Under the pieces are notes generated by a model that saw only the letters and a list, made by a program, of their open reading frames with translations, was not told where the DNA came from and did not search any database. Position numbers and translations under genes: made by a program. 64,000 bases of DNA from Microstegium vimineum (taxonomy: Eukaryota > Streptophyta > Magnoliopsida > Poales > Poaceae): the NCBI GenBank assembly GCA_022036555.1, contig CM039128.1:20609640-20673639 (forward strand), in the 5' to 3' direction. Positions 10,029 to 22,031 of the stretch are shown here, piece by piece; position 1 is the stretch's first letter, and the number at the start of each line of letters is the position of its first letter.

Positions 10029-12060
10029 CAGTTATCCACAGATCATTGTGTGTTCTAGATTAAGATTGCTTTACTCAGCTGGTCATACTCTGCTGTTGAG
10101 TGGAATGCCCTTCTCTTATCCAGCTATTCTGGGATCGCCTTTTTATATATCTTGTTGTTGTTTAGATTAGAAAATTATCTTGAAGTAACTTATATTGAGT
10201 AATAACTACCAGCAGTTATCAGCCGGTCATACTCTAACAGTTATCTTGAAGTAACTTATATTGAGTAATAACTACCAGTAGTAACAACTACAGACTGGTC
10301 ATATTTGAATTAACTACCAGCAGTGGTAAGAAAAATAGCAGAGCCTTTGTTATGCACTTCACTTTTGTCAATACTGTTTGTGTTCTATGATCCATCGTTT
10401 TTATGTATATATAGAGAGAGAAGTGGTACCACTGAATTTGCCTTTGTTAATACTTGCTGATAATATTTAATCTTTCTTGTATTTATTGGACCTCTTTTTA
10501 TATAGATAAGTGGACTTCTTGCAGGTAGCTGGAATTTGGACTTATTATTTGTAGTTCTGTCTCCAGGAACAATTTGTAAGCCACAAATATGCTTAACTCC
10601 GGTAAGCTAATTCACTTGGCAGATAGACTTGAAGTCACAGAGGAATCCACCAAAAAGTGAGAATGCCTAGAGTAAGTGATATTCTCAACACTCATCCTTT
10701 AGTACCTATTTTCTACTTTTTTATTTCATTCTGGTACTCGTCATTGTAATATTTTAGTTTTTCTGTTACTGAAAGAAAAAACTGCTATGGTAATTCTAGT
10801 CTGATTGAATTTCAATAGAATGTCGTCTGAAATAATATATACACTGCTGAAACATGGCAACTTCTCCAAATGCTGTAAGCAGCCCAATTACCATCCTGAC
10901 ATTATCTGGTATGGCAAACGGTAAATAGATTACTTAGATCTATTATGGGCAGGTAACCATTCCCACATTTTCTGTTATGTGGGTAATTGTTCCCACTTGT
11001 ACTTTGTATTTCTTTTTTGTTTGTCTTAGTGAGCACTATAGCTAAGTTAGAAATAAACTACACACATAATTTGACTATTTGAGTTATGTGTCCTACCTTT
11101 TCTTTGCTTGTAGATTTCAACAGATCAGAGGAGCGGCATGGGAGGTCCTTTCTTTATCCATTTCGAGCCGCAGCTTTCAGCTTCAGTTCTTGAGCAAAAG
11201 CACGTGGACAACAGCACATCAGCAACTTGGTTGTCATCTTAGGTGACCAGTGACAATAGGTAAACATCAGTTCACTTTTGAGAGAAATGTCCCTTTCATG
11301 AAACATTTTATTTGTTTAGTTCAAATACCTATAATTTATTTGTTGGATCAAATACCTATTATTATACTTCAGCAATCTATTTGGGATATTTCCTTCTTCT
11401 CTCAAGAGTATATATGTATGTATGTCCAGTTCTAATCAAGGCCCTATCACTGATCATATATCTCAGAGGGCAAGATATTTGTTCGTAGCATATATCATAT
11501 TACTTAATATATATGTTTTTTGACTGGTCCATATCATATACTAAGAGATGCAATTCTTGAGAAAAGCTATCGGACTTTATGTAAAAGCAATTCTAAATAA
11601 ACCCATGTAATTCTTGAGAAAAGCAATTCTAAATAAACCCATGTAATTCTGAACTTAAGTCTGAAGTTATGTTTAAACTTAAGTATGTAAAATGTATTTT
11701 GGCTTTCAAGTTGAAATAAACATGTATGCATATTCCTTGTTTCAGTAAACTGCATGTGTCTTCCTACCACTCGAGCCAAGGTAGATGTGTGGTTGCAGTG
11801 ACAATGGTGAGGCTGCTGCTGGTGCTTCTCTTTGCTGCTGGTGGTAAATGTTTAGCTAGTACTCGCTTTATGTTGATGCCAAGTATTTGGAGAAGTTGTT
11901 TGGGTAGTAAATGTTTAGCTAGTCCTTACAAGAGAAGTTGAGAAGTTAACTACCACGGTTAATATTCATGTAATATATTTGTTTAATCTAGGTATGAATA
12001 TTTTCTGTGTAATATTATCTGTGCTTGAATATGAGAAAATTTATAAATCATTTTTTTTGT
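10029..12060. other. AT-rich interior of CACTA-1, no supported gene
   Basis: No long reading frame and no transposase motif. A stretch containing cttgaagtaacttatattga is repeated at about 10180 and 10240, and one containing gcaattctaaataaacccat at about 11588 and 11624; both look like local tandem duplications. The segment may include decayed intron-like or captured sequence, but nothing was identifiable. Confidence 0.5.
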
Positions 12061-12068
12061 TATTGGAA

Positions 12069-12325
12069 AATATTAACCGTGGCGGTTAACTTATTGCAAC
12101 CGTCACGGTTAATAGCATTAACCGTGACGGTTTAACTTATAGCAACCGCCACGGTTAATATCTATTAACCGTGACGGTTGCTATAACATAACCGCCACGG
12201 TTAATGGCATTAACCGTGGTGGTTGGCCAACCGCCACGGTTAATGTCCGATTAACCGTGACCATTGATCCGTGGCGGTTGGAAAAATTGTCACGGTTAAT
12301 CCATTTCAAACCGTCACGGTTAATC
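12069..12325. repeat. Right subterminal repeats of CACTA-1
   Basis: About ten copies of the same ccgccacggttaat / attaaccgtgacgg motif found near the left end, in both orientations, ending about 15 bases before the right terminus at 12340. Confidence 0.85.
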
Positions 12326-12363
12326 ATTTCTGTAGTAGTGAGGGTTCTAGTTAAAACAGTTAC

Positions 12364-12383
12364 CGTTCCCGGCAACAACGCCA
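12364..12383 (-). other. Primer-binding site of Athila-type element
   Basis: On the minus strand TGGCGTTGTTGCCGGGAACG starts about seven bases after the LTR end. It resembles the TGGCGCCGTTGCCGGGGA primer site of Athila elements, with small differences. Confidence 0.75.
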
Positions 12384-12390
12384 GAAAGCT

Positions 12391-13265
12391 TGTTGACACC
12401 AGAAGTGGCAAACGAGAAAAGGCCGCAAGCGTACGATTGTCATGTGTAGCTTTCACCGGGGAGTATTTCAGGTATCGTATTTTCCACATGGAACAAGAAG
12501 TGAGTTAACTAGGATTATGGATATGTCTATGATGAATCAAGGGAGACTATGATAACTGGGTTGAGAGGTTCAATATAGCAAGGATATCTAACAAGGTATA
12601 GCTGGTTATACTGGCTTTATCAGCCCTTCTCTTGCAGGAGACGATGGTATAGATCAGTAAAAGGATAAAACTCTAACTGGACCAAGCCATCATGTTGTAT
12701 TGAGGCCCTACCTTTTAAGAAATTATCTTACACACGTGGTGGAATACGAGGACTAGATAGGCCTGTCACCACCTACTAGCTACAACAAACAATCCGTGCG
12801 ATAAGGGATTTACAAAGGCAAAATCTAGTCTAGGGCACCACGTCTACACTATTCTTACTACTTTAACCAAGCTTTAAGGTTAAAGCACTCTACTTAAATT
12901 AATGCAAAAATATGTACAATAGCTATGCCAGAAGTAGAGTATTAAATGCTATAAAGAACTCGGAAGAATCACTTACAAGTGTTGAACTTACAAGAGAATC
13001 GCACCCGCTGAGGTAAAACTCGGAGAAGACGCCAGATAGGCCCGGTCCCCTCTAGGATCTCCCAACTCTCTTCAACTAGAAATAGATAAGCAGAGCTACG
13101 CTAAGCTAAGTAGTTTCTCCAATGAGGCATGGTAAAGAGTGAAGTCCTAGGGGGTATTTTTTAGCTAGAGGGTGGAGTGGGGGATACTCCGGTGCCCTGG
13201 TCAGCGATCCGCGCCACCATCAGCCACGTAGGTTGAAAACCATATTGTAACCACCTTTGCCAACA
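12391..13265 (-). repeat. Athila-type 5' LTR
   Basis: The plus strand begins TGTTGACACC and ends GCCAACA, giving the inverted TGTTG/CAACA ends of an LTR of about 875 bp. The inner edge adjoins the primer-binding site at 12383. The stretch after the edge (aggccgcaagcgtac and following) is typical of Athila LTR ends in grasses. Its partner LTR is not in the window. The outer edge at 13265 is inferred only from the CAACA end. Confidence 0.7.
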
Positions 13266-13640
13266 CATGGTGGTTTAAGTACCCATGTATGTTCAATTTT
13301 TGGTGATGAGTGATTCCCCAAAAAAAAGCAAGTGTGTGCGTCTATCGGCTTGTGGTGGGGCAGGTGCTATGCCTAAGTGCAGTGGTCAATGGCGTGGAGA
13401 AAGGTCGAGTAGAGGATTGCCGTGTGCGAACACATGGGGGGTAAGTACCCATGTAGTTCAGTTTTGTGATGGTGATTGCCTAACACTTGAGGGTTCAGTT
13501 TGAGTGGCTTGATTCAAACCCCTTTGCGAAAGCAAATGTGTGCCTGTCTATCGGCTTGTGGTGTGCAATCCCTAAGCTAGTGACAGGGGGCAATGGCGTG
13601 GAAAAGGATCGAGTATGAGGCTTGTCATCCCGATGGACTA
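13262..13640 (+). repeat. Imperfect tandem duplication at the start of the copia-2 LTR
   Basis: The unit running from aacacatgg...taagtacccatgta, through ctatcggcttgtgg, to caatggcgtggaaaagg occurs twice, at about 13262-13429 and 13430-13630. It has many small indels between the copies. It is either a real LTR duplication or two unmerged reads of one stretch. Confidence 0.6.
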
Positions 13641-15321
13641 AGAGCGGGTGGTGAAGGGCGGAAAGCGGGACTCGGACTGAGGGACCATTGGGCCGGCGGG
13701 ACTAGCTGTGGTGGCTATACTTGGCACGGCGATTTGCGGAGAAGACATGGAGGTAGACCAGTCAAACCGAGGTCAAGACGGTGGACGCGCAAGTCGGGGC
13801 GGAGGCTCAGGGGACTCGGGGGTCCGACCGGGCGAGGACAAGGTGGCTCGAGTCGAGCGGTTTGGTGGTTTTGGGCCTCAAAACCATCGGAGGAGGGTTT
13901 TCCCGAGTTTGGGCCTCAAAACTCGGGGTTCGGTGTTGAGCCAAAGCTCCCGGTGGCGGGTTCCTGGGTTTGGGCCTCAAAACCTAGGCGGAGCTTCCGA
14001 GGAAGCGGGGATGGCACGTGGCGGAATCTGAAGGTTGCGTCGAGGCGACGACAACTCCCGGCAGGAAAGCGGGGGGTTGTCCATTCAAAATGCGGGAGAT
14101 ATTTTCGGAGCTTGGACTGCAAGCTTAGACTAGGTAGTTCACTCTTTGGGTATCTAGGGGGTCTTTGGGAAAATAGCCAAAAGCCGATAATTTAGGGGTG
14201 TGAAGGGGTATCCTATCTATTCTTGAACTTAATCACTTGCCCCTCTCTTCTCTAGTTCATGAGACCCTAGGTGTTTCCACCAACCTTTGTAAGGACTTGA
14301 GTTTGTTGCGGGGAAATCGGGGGGTTGTAACCTCTGTTAGCCATGGCGGCGTTGATTACTTGATGTGTCCGATTTTGCTTGTGCATTGTTTTTGTTTTGC
14401 TCTCTCTTTTCCGAGATGAGAATTTTGTTTGAGAGAATCTTTGCAAATTCTGTTTTGAACCAAGTTTTAGTATTGTGAGGAGCAACTTTGACGGAAGGAA
14501 TTTTCCTAAACCTCACGAGCACAAGATCAGGGTTTCTTTGCGGTGTTTTCTTTTGGGTTTTTACCAAATTTCCTTTTGTGCCGTTTTAACGATCCAAATT
14601 GAGCAATGATTTTTTGGGGATAGCTCCCCAAAATGCACTAGGATCATGCCCACAAAGTTTGGTTGCAGTGGTGATCATTTAGTTAGGGTTTTGGAAAGAT
14701 TTGGAAGAAAATCGGGGTTTTCACCATTTACTGCACTCTGTCGGGGGCGCTGGATGCTCTGTTGAGAGGCGGGCGAACGCTAGGTCGTTTCTGACGTCAG
14801 CGTCCGTTTGCTGCTCTGCGTTGCGAGTCAAGTTGGAGTCGGACGCTCGCCATCGTCCGTCGACCCCGTGCCAGAACGCGTCGTCAGTTTTGAGAGTTGC
14901 AGAGTCTTGTTCTTTTGCGTCGGCGCTCAGCAGGGTCGTTGGGATACCCCCAGATGCGTCATCGGGTGGGAGGAGCTCTTGTTTCTTCTTGTGTGTTTTG
15001 CGTCACGCGCTCGTTAGCGTCGTTTTGAGTGTCCGTCAGACGCGTCCGTCGCTGACTGACCTCTGGGGTTGCTCTTGTTCTTGGTCGGCGCTCGGCTTCA
15101 GCGTCCGGTCGCTAGCTTTCAGCGTCTGTCGGTTGCAGTTTTGTTGTTTTGCCTGGGGTCTTGCCTCTTTATAGGGGTAGAAACTTGGTTTTTGGGGGTT
15201 TCCGGTGAGTTTTGCTCCACTGTCGGGGTTTGGGTTTTGGGTTTTTTGGGAAGAGTGGCCCCAATATTTCGAAAGAATTTGAGGTCCCCTTTACCCCCCC
15301 CCCCCCGGTCGGTTCCGTTCT
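13266..15321 (+). repeat. copia-2 5' LTR (long LTR, first copy)
   Basis: This stretch is colinear with 19400-21072 and 25787-27307. Shared landmarks include gagggaccat, gggcctcaaaacctaggcgg, ccattcaaaatgcgggagat and a GC-rich region with repeated gcgtcggacgct motifs. It ends just before a TTGGTATAGAG primer-binding site, so it is the 5' LTR of a plus-strand copia. Its exact start was not found. Frames within it are not genes. Confidence 0.72.
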
Positions 15322-15323
15322 TA

Positions 15324-15336
15324 ATTGGTATAGAGA
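15324..15336 (+). other. copia-2 primer-binding site (first copy)
   Basis: TTGGTATAGAG follows the LTR end. The second copy at 22583-22596 reads TTGGGTTCAGAGCC. Both are slight corruptions of TTGGTATCAGAGCC, the site complementary to initiator methionine tRNA that most plant copia elements use. Confidence 0.7.
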
Positions 15337-18300
15337 GGTTAAGGATCAATATTTACGGGTTTTTGACCGTGAAGGGAATGGAGGGGGTCTGGCAAACCTC
15401 CGTATTTTGTGGAACCAATTTGCCATTGGACGGTGGCGCGGTTTTTCCCCAAAGGGCTTGACCAAAGTTTTGGGGATTTTTGAGAATGAGAACTAATGGT
15501 TCTTTAGGTGGATCCCCAAAGCCCCGATTTTCGAAAAGGTCAAAAGAAAAAAGCCCGTAGCATTCTTTTTTCTTGTCTCTTCCAAATTTGAGGGGTTTTT
15601 TGAGTCTCACACGGCCCGGAGACTGGAAAAATCTTGATATATTTGGGGGGAACCCCCAGCACCAGCCCTTTCGAAAGTCCCCAGAGATCGGAAAAAAGTC
15701 TTTTGGGGCAAAACTGTTTATGAAATGTTCATTTTTCCCCAAACTATCGTAAAAAAAGGGGGCTAATTGGTAACTTGTTAAGATGATCATGGATGGCTAT
15801 CAAGCTTTTGCATGCTCTTGATCGGAAAGGTATGGGAGATGAAGGTGGCTGGCCATCCAGGAGTCACCGGGCTATGTTTGCCCTGATCGTGGAGGGCCCT
15901 TTTTTTCCGAAAGCTGGGGGTCCTCGGGAGTTTGGGGACTACCAACCCGGGAAAAAGTTAAAAAACCCCTTTCTAAACCCTCTATGGTTTGGTTTCTAGC
16001 CTCGGCAAAAACTTTCTTCTTTTTCTCTGTTTCCTTCACACTCTTTTTCGCTTTGTCTTTGTTTTCTGGACGGGAGGATCAAGGGGAGGCTTTTTGGGTT
16101 TGTTGAGCTGATTTTGGTCATAAACAAGTTCTACGGTTTCCAACAACCGTTTAAAACCGTCGGCCTTTGGGGGGGCTAACCCAAGGGGGTGTACCATTGG
16201 GGTTTGATGAGGATAACTTCATCGAAAACTCCCAAAAAGGGAAATTTGCGGGGGGGACTTCCCCAAGCAAAAGGGGACAAGGGGCGGGGCCCCCACTTCG
16301 GGGGACAACACAAAGCCCAAGGGGGGGCTCCCACCGAAGGCCCTCCAAAAAGGGTTTTGGATCGAAAAGGTGAAGGCCAACCCCCCGACCCTTTCCCCTC
16401 GCCTCCCTCACGACATGTTTTGCCCCTCTGAGGAGATGCTTTTTTGAGGGATGAGCCCCCAAAGGGAAAAAGGATGAGGATAAGCTCAACGGCCTATGCT
16501 TCTACGCCGTTTGCCAAAGCATGGTGATTTTTGCCCCCTTGGGGGAATGAAGAAGGAAAGGTTGGCAAGCGAAAAAGGAAGGCCCCCGACTACGTTTTAC
16601 GACCCCGGACACCCCCAAAAATACCACCCCATAATCAAAGTCCCTCTCCCTTGGATTGGTCTCTGAACGACACGTGATGATTTCAGGATGCTTTGCTAAA
16701 ACGTTTTTTCGGCGGGGGCGGAGGAACAATTTAAAAGGCTAAGAAACTTTGCACGTTGATGAGCTAAAAGTTTGCTAAGGCGCCCAGGGGTTTGGTTTTA
16801 CGCGGGGAGGTAGAGTGCGATGCTTTTTGCCTTTAAACATGTCTAGTCTTGTCACTCTCCAAGACAAGTATGGCCCTTACTTGAGGGGTTTTTTAGGGGA
16901 AGGGTGGGCCCTAGCTTATTTGGGTTTGGGGTGAAGTCTTGCTTAGGCTTGCATTCTGAGCTAGCACAAAGAGAGCTAGGATTGCTGTGCTAGAGAAGGT
17001 AGCTCAAAAAAGCATGAGAGTCCGGGATTTTGCTTTGAAAGGGTTTGGATCTTGAGATTGCGCGGGCAAAACATGACAAAATGTTGTAAAAGGAAGGAAA
17101 AAAACATACCCCTTTTTTCCATCTTGGGGGCTGGGTTTTCTTGCCAGAGCCAAGTTTGGGGGTGATGCTTAGCCAATGCAAAAGGGGGTGGGAGCACGGG
17201 GGTAGGCTTTGTATAGGTGGGAAAAGGCGATAGCATGTTCGGTAAGACGGTGAGTGCAAAAAGGTTTTGAGCGGAATTGGGGAAACCCCCCCACAAAATC
17301 CCAAGGCCCTTTCCCAAAAATACTCCAAACCCCCCCTACCAACCCCCCTTCCTATGAGAATGGTGTGTTTTAAAAAGCCACCCAAAAAAACCCCTTCACA
17401 GAAGCAAGTGTGGATTGCAAAAACCCAACCATCTTCGCTCTTGACACACGTCAGGCATCTCTTTGTTTATCCCCCTTTCCTTTAAAAAAGGGTAAAAGCC
17501 CCCCAAACCCCAAAAAAGAGGGGTGCCTAACAAGAAATGCTATGGAGGAAGAGAGGGTGATCGGAAAGGGGGGGTTTTAGTTTAACAAACCGCGAACATG
17601 TTTCCACCCCCCAGTTGGGGACATGGACCCGAAGTTCGGGAAAGGCGCATTTTTTTGGCCTAGAGGTACAAGGGCCCCAAGGTGCTTTTTGGGGTCAGGG
17701 GGCAGACCACATGGTGGTCGTGGGGTTGGGGGGTTTTTCCCGGGGGGGGACCCCCCTGGGAAAAAGGGCCTTCGTGGGCGGTGGCTTTACTCCCCCCTTC
17801 TCAAACGGACCACCTTTTTTCCCTATCGGGGTGATCGCTAACCCTCTGGGGGAAAAGGGGTTTTTTGGTTTTTTCCCCCCAAACCCCTTCTTTGGGCAAG
17901 TGGGACAACCCTGGTATCCTTCCCCAAATTTACCCAAACCCCAAATGTTGGTCCCTTCTCACCCCATGTTTTTTATTGATGTTTGGAAAGGGGGGACGGA
18001 GGAGATTGGGGGGTGGATTCCGGGTTTTTTCCCCCCCTATGACTTTGGGAAAATGCCAGGTGGTTTTTCCAGCCTTTGACCCCCTGCGCCACAACCCAAA
18101 AAACACATTCGGGGCAAGAGTAAAGGGAAGGGTTTTCTCCCCGGGGGCCATCCCAAATGAACCCTTTTTTTTGTTTTCCTTTTTAAGGGTGTTTTCTTTG
18201 GTTGGAATTTGCATTTTTAAACCCTTTTTTCGGTTTTTTTAAAATCCTTGATGACGGGTTTTTAAATGGTTTTTTAAGGGCCTTTTTTCTCTCTCAGATT

Positions 18301-18639
18301 TTTTGGGCTTTTCGTGGTGAGCTTGTTTTCCCGATTTTACCCTTTTGGGGGCTTTTTCGGTTTCGGATTTTTCTATCTCTTCCCGGGCCTTTTCGTTGTC
18401 TTCTTGCCGGGTTTTTTCTTTCCGAGCTTTAGAAGGGATAGGAGATTGGGACATTTTTGGTTTTTGACTTGTGGCAAGGCCCTTTGCTTAATGGACCTTA
18501 TCCAAGGATTGCCAAAAACTGAAGGGGTTTGAAGGGAAAGGGTTTGGTTTGCCGTTTCCCTTTAAGACATGGCAAGATGGTTGTCGCCCTTCCCCTCCTC
18601 CGTGATTTAGATCATGACCAAATCGACCCGGGGGAGGGT

Positions 18640-19200
18640 CTTACACATGAAAACCCGTTGGGCCCGCTCGGGTCGGTCGGAAGAAGGGGAAATGGTATGT
18701 GGTTGTAGTCATTGATGACTACTGGATACTTTTTGGGTGTTCTTTGTAGGAGAGGGAAGGATGAGGGGGTTTTTTTCCCCTTTTTCGAAAATCTGATTTT
18801 GAGATTGCAAAATGAGCTACCTAAGAATGCCATGAGAGCTATCCGCAGTGACAATGGCACAAAATTCAGAATGCTCACTTTGCAACTCTTTGCTCTTCTT
18901 TGGGTCTTGATCACCAGTTTTCCTCACCTCACACTCCCCACAGAACGGTGTTGTTGAGCGCAAAAATCGGACCCTTGTTTGAGATGGCCAGGACGATGCT
19001 CGATGAACATAAGACTCCTAGGCGGTATTGGGCGAAGCACTCAGTTCTGCTTGCTATGTTTTCCAATCGCATTTTCCTCGAGCTTTCAAGAAACAAGACT
19101 TCTTATGAGTTGCGATTTGGAGACCACCCAAGGTAAGTCACCTATGGTGTTTGGGTGCGGTGCTTCATCCTCAAAAAGGGCGGTAAGTTGGAAAATTTGA
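18640..19200 (+). pseudogene. copia-2 integrase core (frameshifted)
   Basis: Three short plus-strand frames carry copia integrase pieces. A VIDDY segment near 18710 holds the first catalytic Asp and RSDNGTKF near 18845 the second. A VERKNRT segment near 18955 holds the Glu in another frame. The region after it has the conserved ARTMLDEHKTPRRYWA and KTSYELRFG segments (18979-19136). At least three frame breaks separate them, and the end shows the VFGCGAS part of the integrase tail. Function would be cDNA insertion, but this copy, or at least this sequence of it, is not translatable. Confidence 0.78.
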
Positions 19201-19399
19201 ATCACGGTCTCCTGACGTATCTTTCTTTGTTATTCTACTCACTCTCGTGCTTATCGTTCACTAACCTTGAGACTAACTGAGTGATGGAGACTTGTGAGAT
19301 TACCTTCGATGAGACTATGCCCTGTGTTTCCACTGCTTTGAGCTTGCAGGTGATGATGAGGTGAACACTAGCATCTTTGTGGAGTAGGAGCAGGAGCAG

Positions 19400-21072
19400 G
19401 TGCTAAGCCTAGTGACAGTGGTCAATGGCGTGGAGAAGATCGAGTAGAGGCTTGCCGTGCCAATGGACTGAGAGCGGTGAAGGGCGGAAGCGGGCCTCGG
19501 ACTGAGGGACCATGGGCGCCGCTGGACTAGTTGTGGTGGCTAGTACTTGGCACCACGGTGAGTGCGAGAAGACGTGGAGGTAGACCGAGTCGACCGAGTG
19601 AATATGGTGGATGCGCGAATCGAGCGGAAGGCTCAGGGGACTCAGAGTCCGACCGGCGGAAGACAAGGTGGCTCGCGATGAGTGGTTTGGTGGTTTGGGC
19701 CGCAAACCATTCGCGTCGTTTTCCGAGTTTGGGCCGCAAAACTCGGGGTTCGGTAGTTGAGCCCAAAACTACTTGTGGCGGGTTTTCCTGGGTTTGGGCC
19801 TCAAAACCTAGGCGGAGCTCCGAGGGAAGGGGGATGGCACGTGGTGGGATCCTGGAGTTGCGTCGAGGCGGCGGCAACTCCCGCAGGAAGCGGGGCCGTC
19901 CATTCAAAATGCGGGAGATATTTTCCAGATCTTGGACTGCAATGCTTAGGCTAGGTAGTTCACTCAATGTATCTAGGGGGGTCTTTGGGAAATAGCCAAA
20001 TCCATTAAGTAGGGGATGAAGGGGTATCCCTCATCCCATCTCTTGAACGCTAATCATTTTACCCCAACTCTCTCTCTCTACCCTCTCTCTAGTTCATGAG
20101 ATCCCTAGGTTGATTCACCAACCTCTATAAGAAACTTGAGTTTGTTGTGAGGAATCGGAGGCCGTAACCTCCGTAAGACATGGTGGCTTTGATTTCTTGA
20201 TCGTGTCCCCGCTTTGCTTGTGTTCTTTGCGTTTTTCTTTTGCTCCCTCTTTTCCCGAGATGATTTCTCTTTGTAGGAGTAGCTCATGCAAATCCATTTG
20301 AACAAGTTGTTCATAATCGTGAGGAGCATCTTTGCATCGAAGGAATTCCCCTCAAACCTCACGAGTGTGTAGATCGGGCAATTTTCTTTGCTGGTGTTCT
20401 TCGTTCTTGCCCCTTTTTCCCCAAATCCTCGTTTCCCTTTAATCCTCACCAAATTGAGCGATGATTTCTTCGGGATAGCTCCTCTACAGCACTAGAATCA
20501 TGCCTACCAAGTGGGTTGCTAGTGGACAACATTTGGTCAGATTTGGAAGATTTGGTGGAGAGAAAATCGTTTTTTCGCGTTTACACATTTTTGTCGGGGG
20601 GCGTCGGACACTCCGAACGGTTTGCGTCGGACGCTAGTACGTGCTGACGTTAGCGTCCATCGCGTCGCTTGTCGGCGTCCTTCGGTTTTGGCGTCGGACG
20701 CTCTTCAGAGTCTGTCACCAAGCGTTCGTCGCTTCAGCAGCTCTCTGGTTTCTGTTAGGCTTTCTGGAAGGCCGACGGACGCTCGCCTAAGCGTCCATCG
20801 CCAGCGTCCGAACGCCCTCCCCTGGAGCGTCCGTCGCACTGTCTTCCAGCGTTCATCGCCTGTCTTTCTGGCTGATTTTCTGGGGTTCTTGCCTCTTTCC
20901 CATAGGGGTTGAGAACTCATATTCGGGGGTTTCTGGTGAGTTTTCCTCCACTGACGTGAGCACCCATCAACTGGGTTTGGTTTGTGGGAAGAGTGACCCC
21001 GAATATTTCGAGAGAAATTTGAGGCTCCCATTCCACCGCCCCCCCCCTCTGGTCGCCGTTCTCGGTCCTTCA
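19400..21072 (+). repeat. copia-2 LTR, second copy
   Basis: It is colinear with 13340-15321 and 25787-27307, with far fewer inflated homopolymers than the third copy. The left edge is not a true LTR start: it is joined to the integrase/reverse-transcriptase linker through a shared gcaggtgct. The right end at ...cttca is placed where similarity with the first LTR stops before the primer-binding site. Sequence beyond it is flank. Confidence 0.7.
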
Positions 21073-21931
21073 ACCTTAGATCAACGGCAGGGATGCTTCT
21101 GATGCATGGATTCATGCAGAGAGGCGGTGGGAGCCTCGGGGAATCTTTTGGGCACCTGGGGGAGGTCGGCCGACCTTCCTATGGCAGGTGGGACCTGCCT
21201 CTTCCTTCTAGAAGCTAACCCACCACTCAGGGGGTCTGTGGGTGGCCTATGGGCCCACACAGAGGTCGACTGACCTCAAGTTGTGGCCTTTGGCCTCCAT
21301 CTTTCATGTGGGGCATGGCCCACATGTCATTGGCGCCTTGGCAAAGTTTGGTATTTTTCCGAGATAGTTTGTGGGGTCATGTATCCTCGTGCTTTGATCT
21401 AGAGCCATTGAGAAGAAAGCACAGAGGAGATCCAAGGGTGAATCTTCACTCTAGAGGGTGTACTTGGATCATGGGGGCATGGGAGGTCTTGGTAGCCTCT
21501 TAGTGAGGTCGGACGAATCCCCTTTAGAGAGCTCTGGGGCCCCCCGGTTTGGCGTGGGACCTCCTTGATAAGTGTGGATTCTACTGTGCAAAGTTGGGCT
21601 CATAGTGAGGTCGGCCGACCTCCTTTTGTGGCCAAATAAGCTCAACTTTTACAGGTAGCTTCTAGAGGTAATGTCCATCATGATGGTGTATTGGATTTGC
21701 ACATTTGCCATACATGAAATATGTCATGTTGGGCCCCAAATCATGACGTTTTGTGCCTACATTCAAATACATGAATATACATGTGGAACCAAGTTATTTG
21801 AACCTAGTCATTTCTTCTTTGCTTATTCGGTTCCTGAAATGGTCCTTTGTTGACGGTTTTGAGTATGTAAAAGTATGTCATTCTTACATCAAAAATGTTG
21901 GATCCACCATCTTCAAACCCCCTCACCAAAA
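21073..21931. other. Unclassified DNA downstream of copia-2, ending at the assembly gap
   Basis: No gene is supported. The stretch is repeated after the gap at 27308-28140. It contains the 12-bp palindrome GGTCGGCCGACC at 21164-21175 and 21609-21620 (and 27395-27406, 27820-27831 in the second copy). It could be the interior of the CACTA element whose 3' end is at 29450, or a further LTR; I cannot decide. Confidence 0.5.
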
Positions 21932-22031
21932 NNNNNNNNNNNNNNNNNNNNNNNNNNNNNNNNNNNNNNNNNNNNNNNNNNNNNNNNNNNNNNNNNNNNN
22001 NNNNNNNNNNNNNNNNNNNNNNNNNNNNNNN
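21932..22031. other. Assembly gap of exactly 100 N
   Basis: Exactly 100 N characters, a conventional placeholder between unjoined contigs rather than a measured gap. The sequence on its right resumes inside the copia-2 LTR at a point equivalent to about 14745. Confidence 0.99.

Larger units (their letters stand above)
8182..12340. mobile_element. Non-autonomous CACTA (En/Spm) element CACTA-1
   Basis: The left end reads CACTACTACAAAAATGATTT. The right end, read inward, is CACTACTACAGAAATGATTA, so the terminal inverted repeat matches at nearly all of its first 18 bases. A 3-bp target duplication AGG flanks it (8179-8181 and 12341-12343), as expected for CACTA transposons. Both ends carry arrays of a short subterminal motif (ccgccacggttaat). 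No transposase frame was found in its 4,159 bp, so it would depend on an enzyme supplied elsewhere. It sits in the leader of the Athila-type element and is therefore younger than that insertion. Confidence 0.93.
7208..13265 (-). mobile_element. 5' part of an Athila-type Ty3/gypsy element, truncated at its left by copia-1
   Basis: On the minus strand the order is LTR (12391-13265), primer-binding site (12364-12383), leader interrupted by a CACTA element, and gag (7208-8089). The gag sequence, the primer site in the form CCGGCAACAACGCCA, and the LTR edge TGTTGACACC all fit the Athila lineage of plant gypsy elements. Everything downstream of gag is missing at the copia-1 junction and may continue beyond the left edge of the window. 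Confidence 0.8.
15322..19420 (+). mobile_element. copia-2 internal region, first copy (gag/protease unreadable, integrase partly readable)
   Basis: It begins with the primer-binding site and reaches the integrase, then stops in the linker between integrase and reverse transcriptase (frame at about 19280-19420). Reverse transcriptase and RNase H are absent, because the linker is joined directly to LTR sequence near 19395-19420. Between 15.3 and 18.6 kb homopolymer runs are inflated and frames change every few dozen bases, so gag and protease cannot be delimited. Conserved stretches with the second copy after the gap show that the underlying DNA is ordinary. Confidence 0.65.

Noticed and set aside
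13593..14195. 200-codon plus-strand frame
   Set aside because: It lies inside the copia-2 LTR; the same stretch in the other LTR copies is not open in a matching way.
14701..15174. 157-codon frame starting MEENRGFHHLLHSVGG
   Set aside because: Falls in the GC-rich part of the copia-2 LTR with repeated gcgtcggacgct motifs; not conserved in the other copies.
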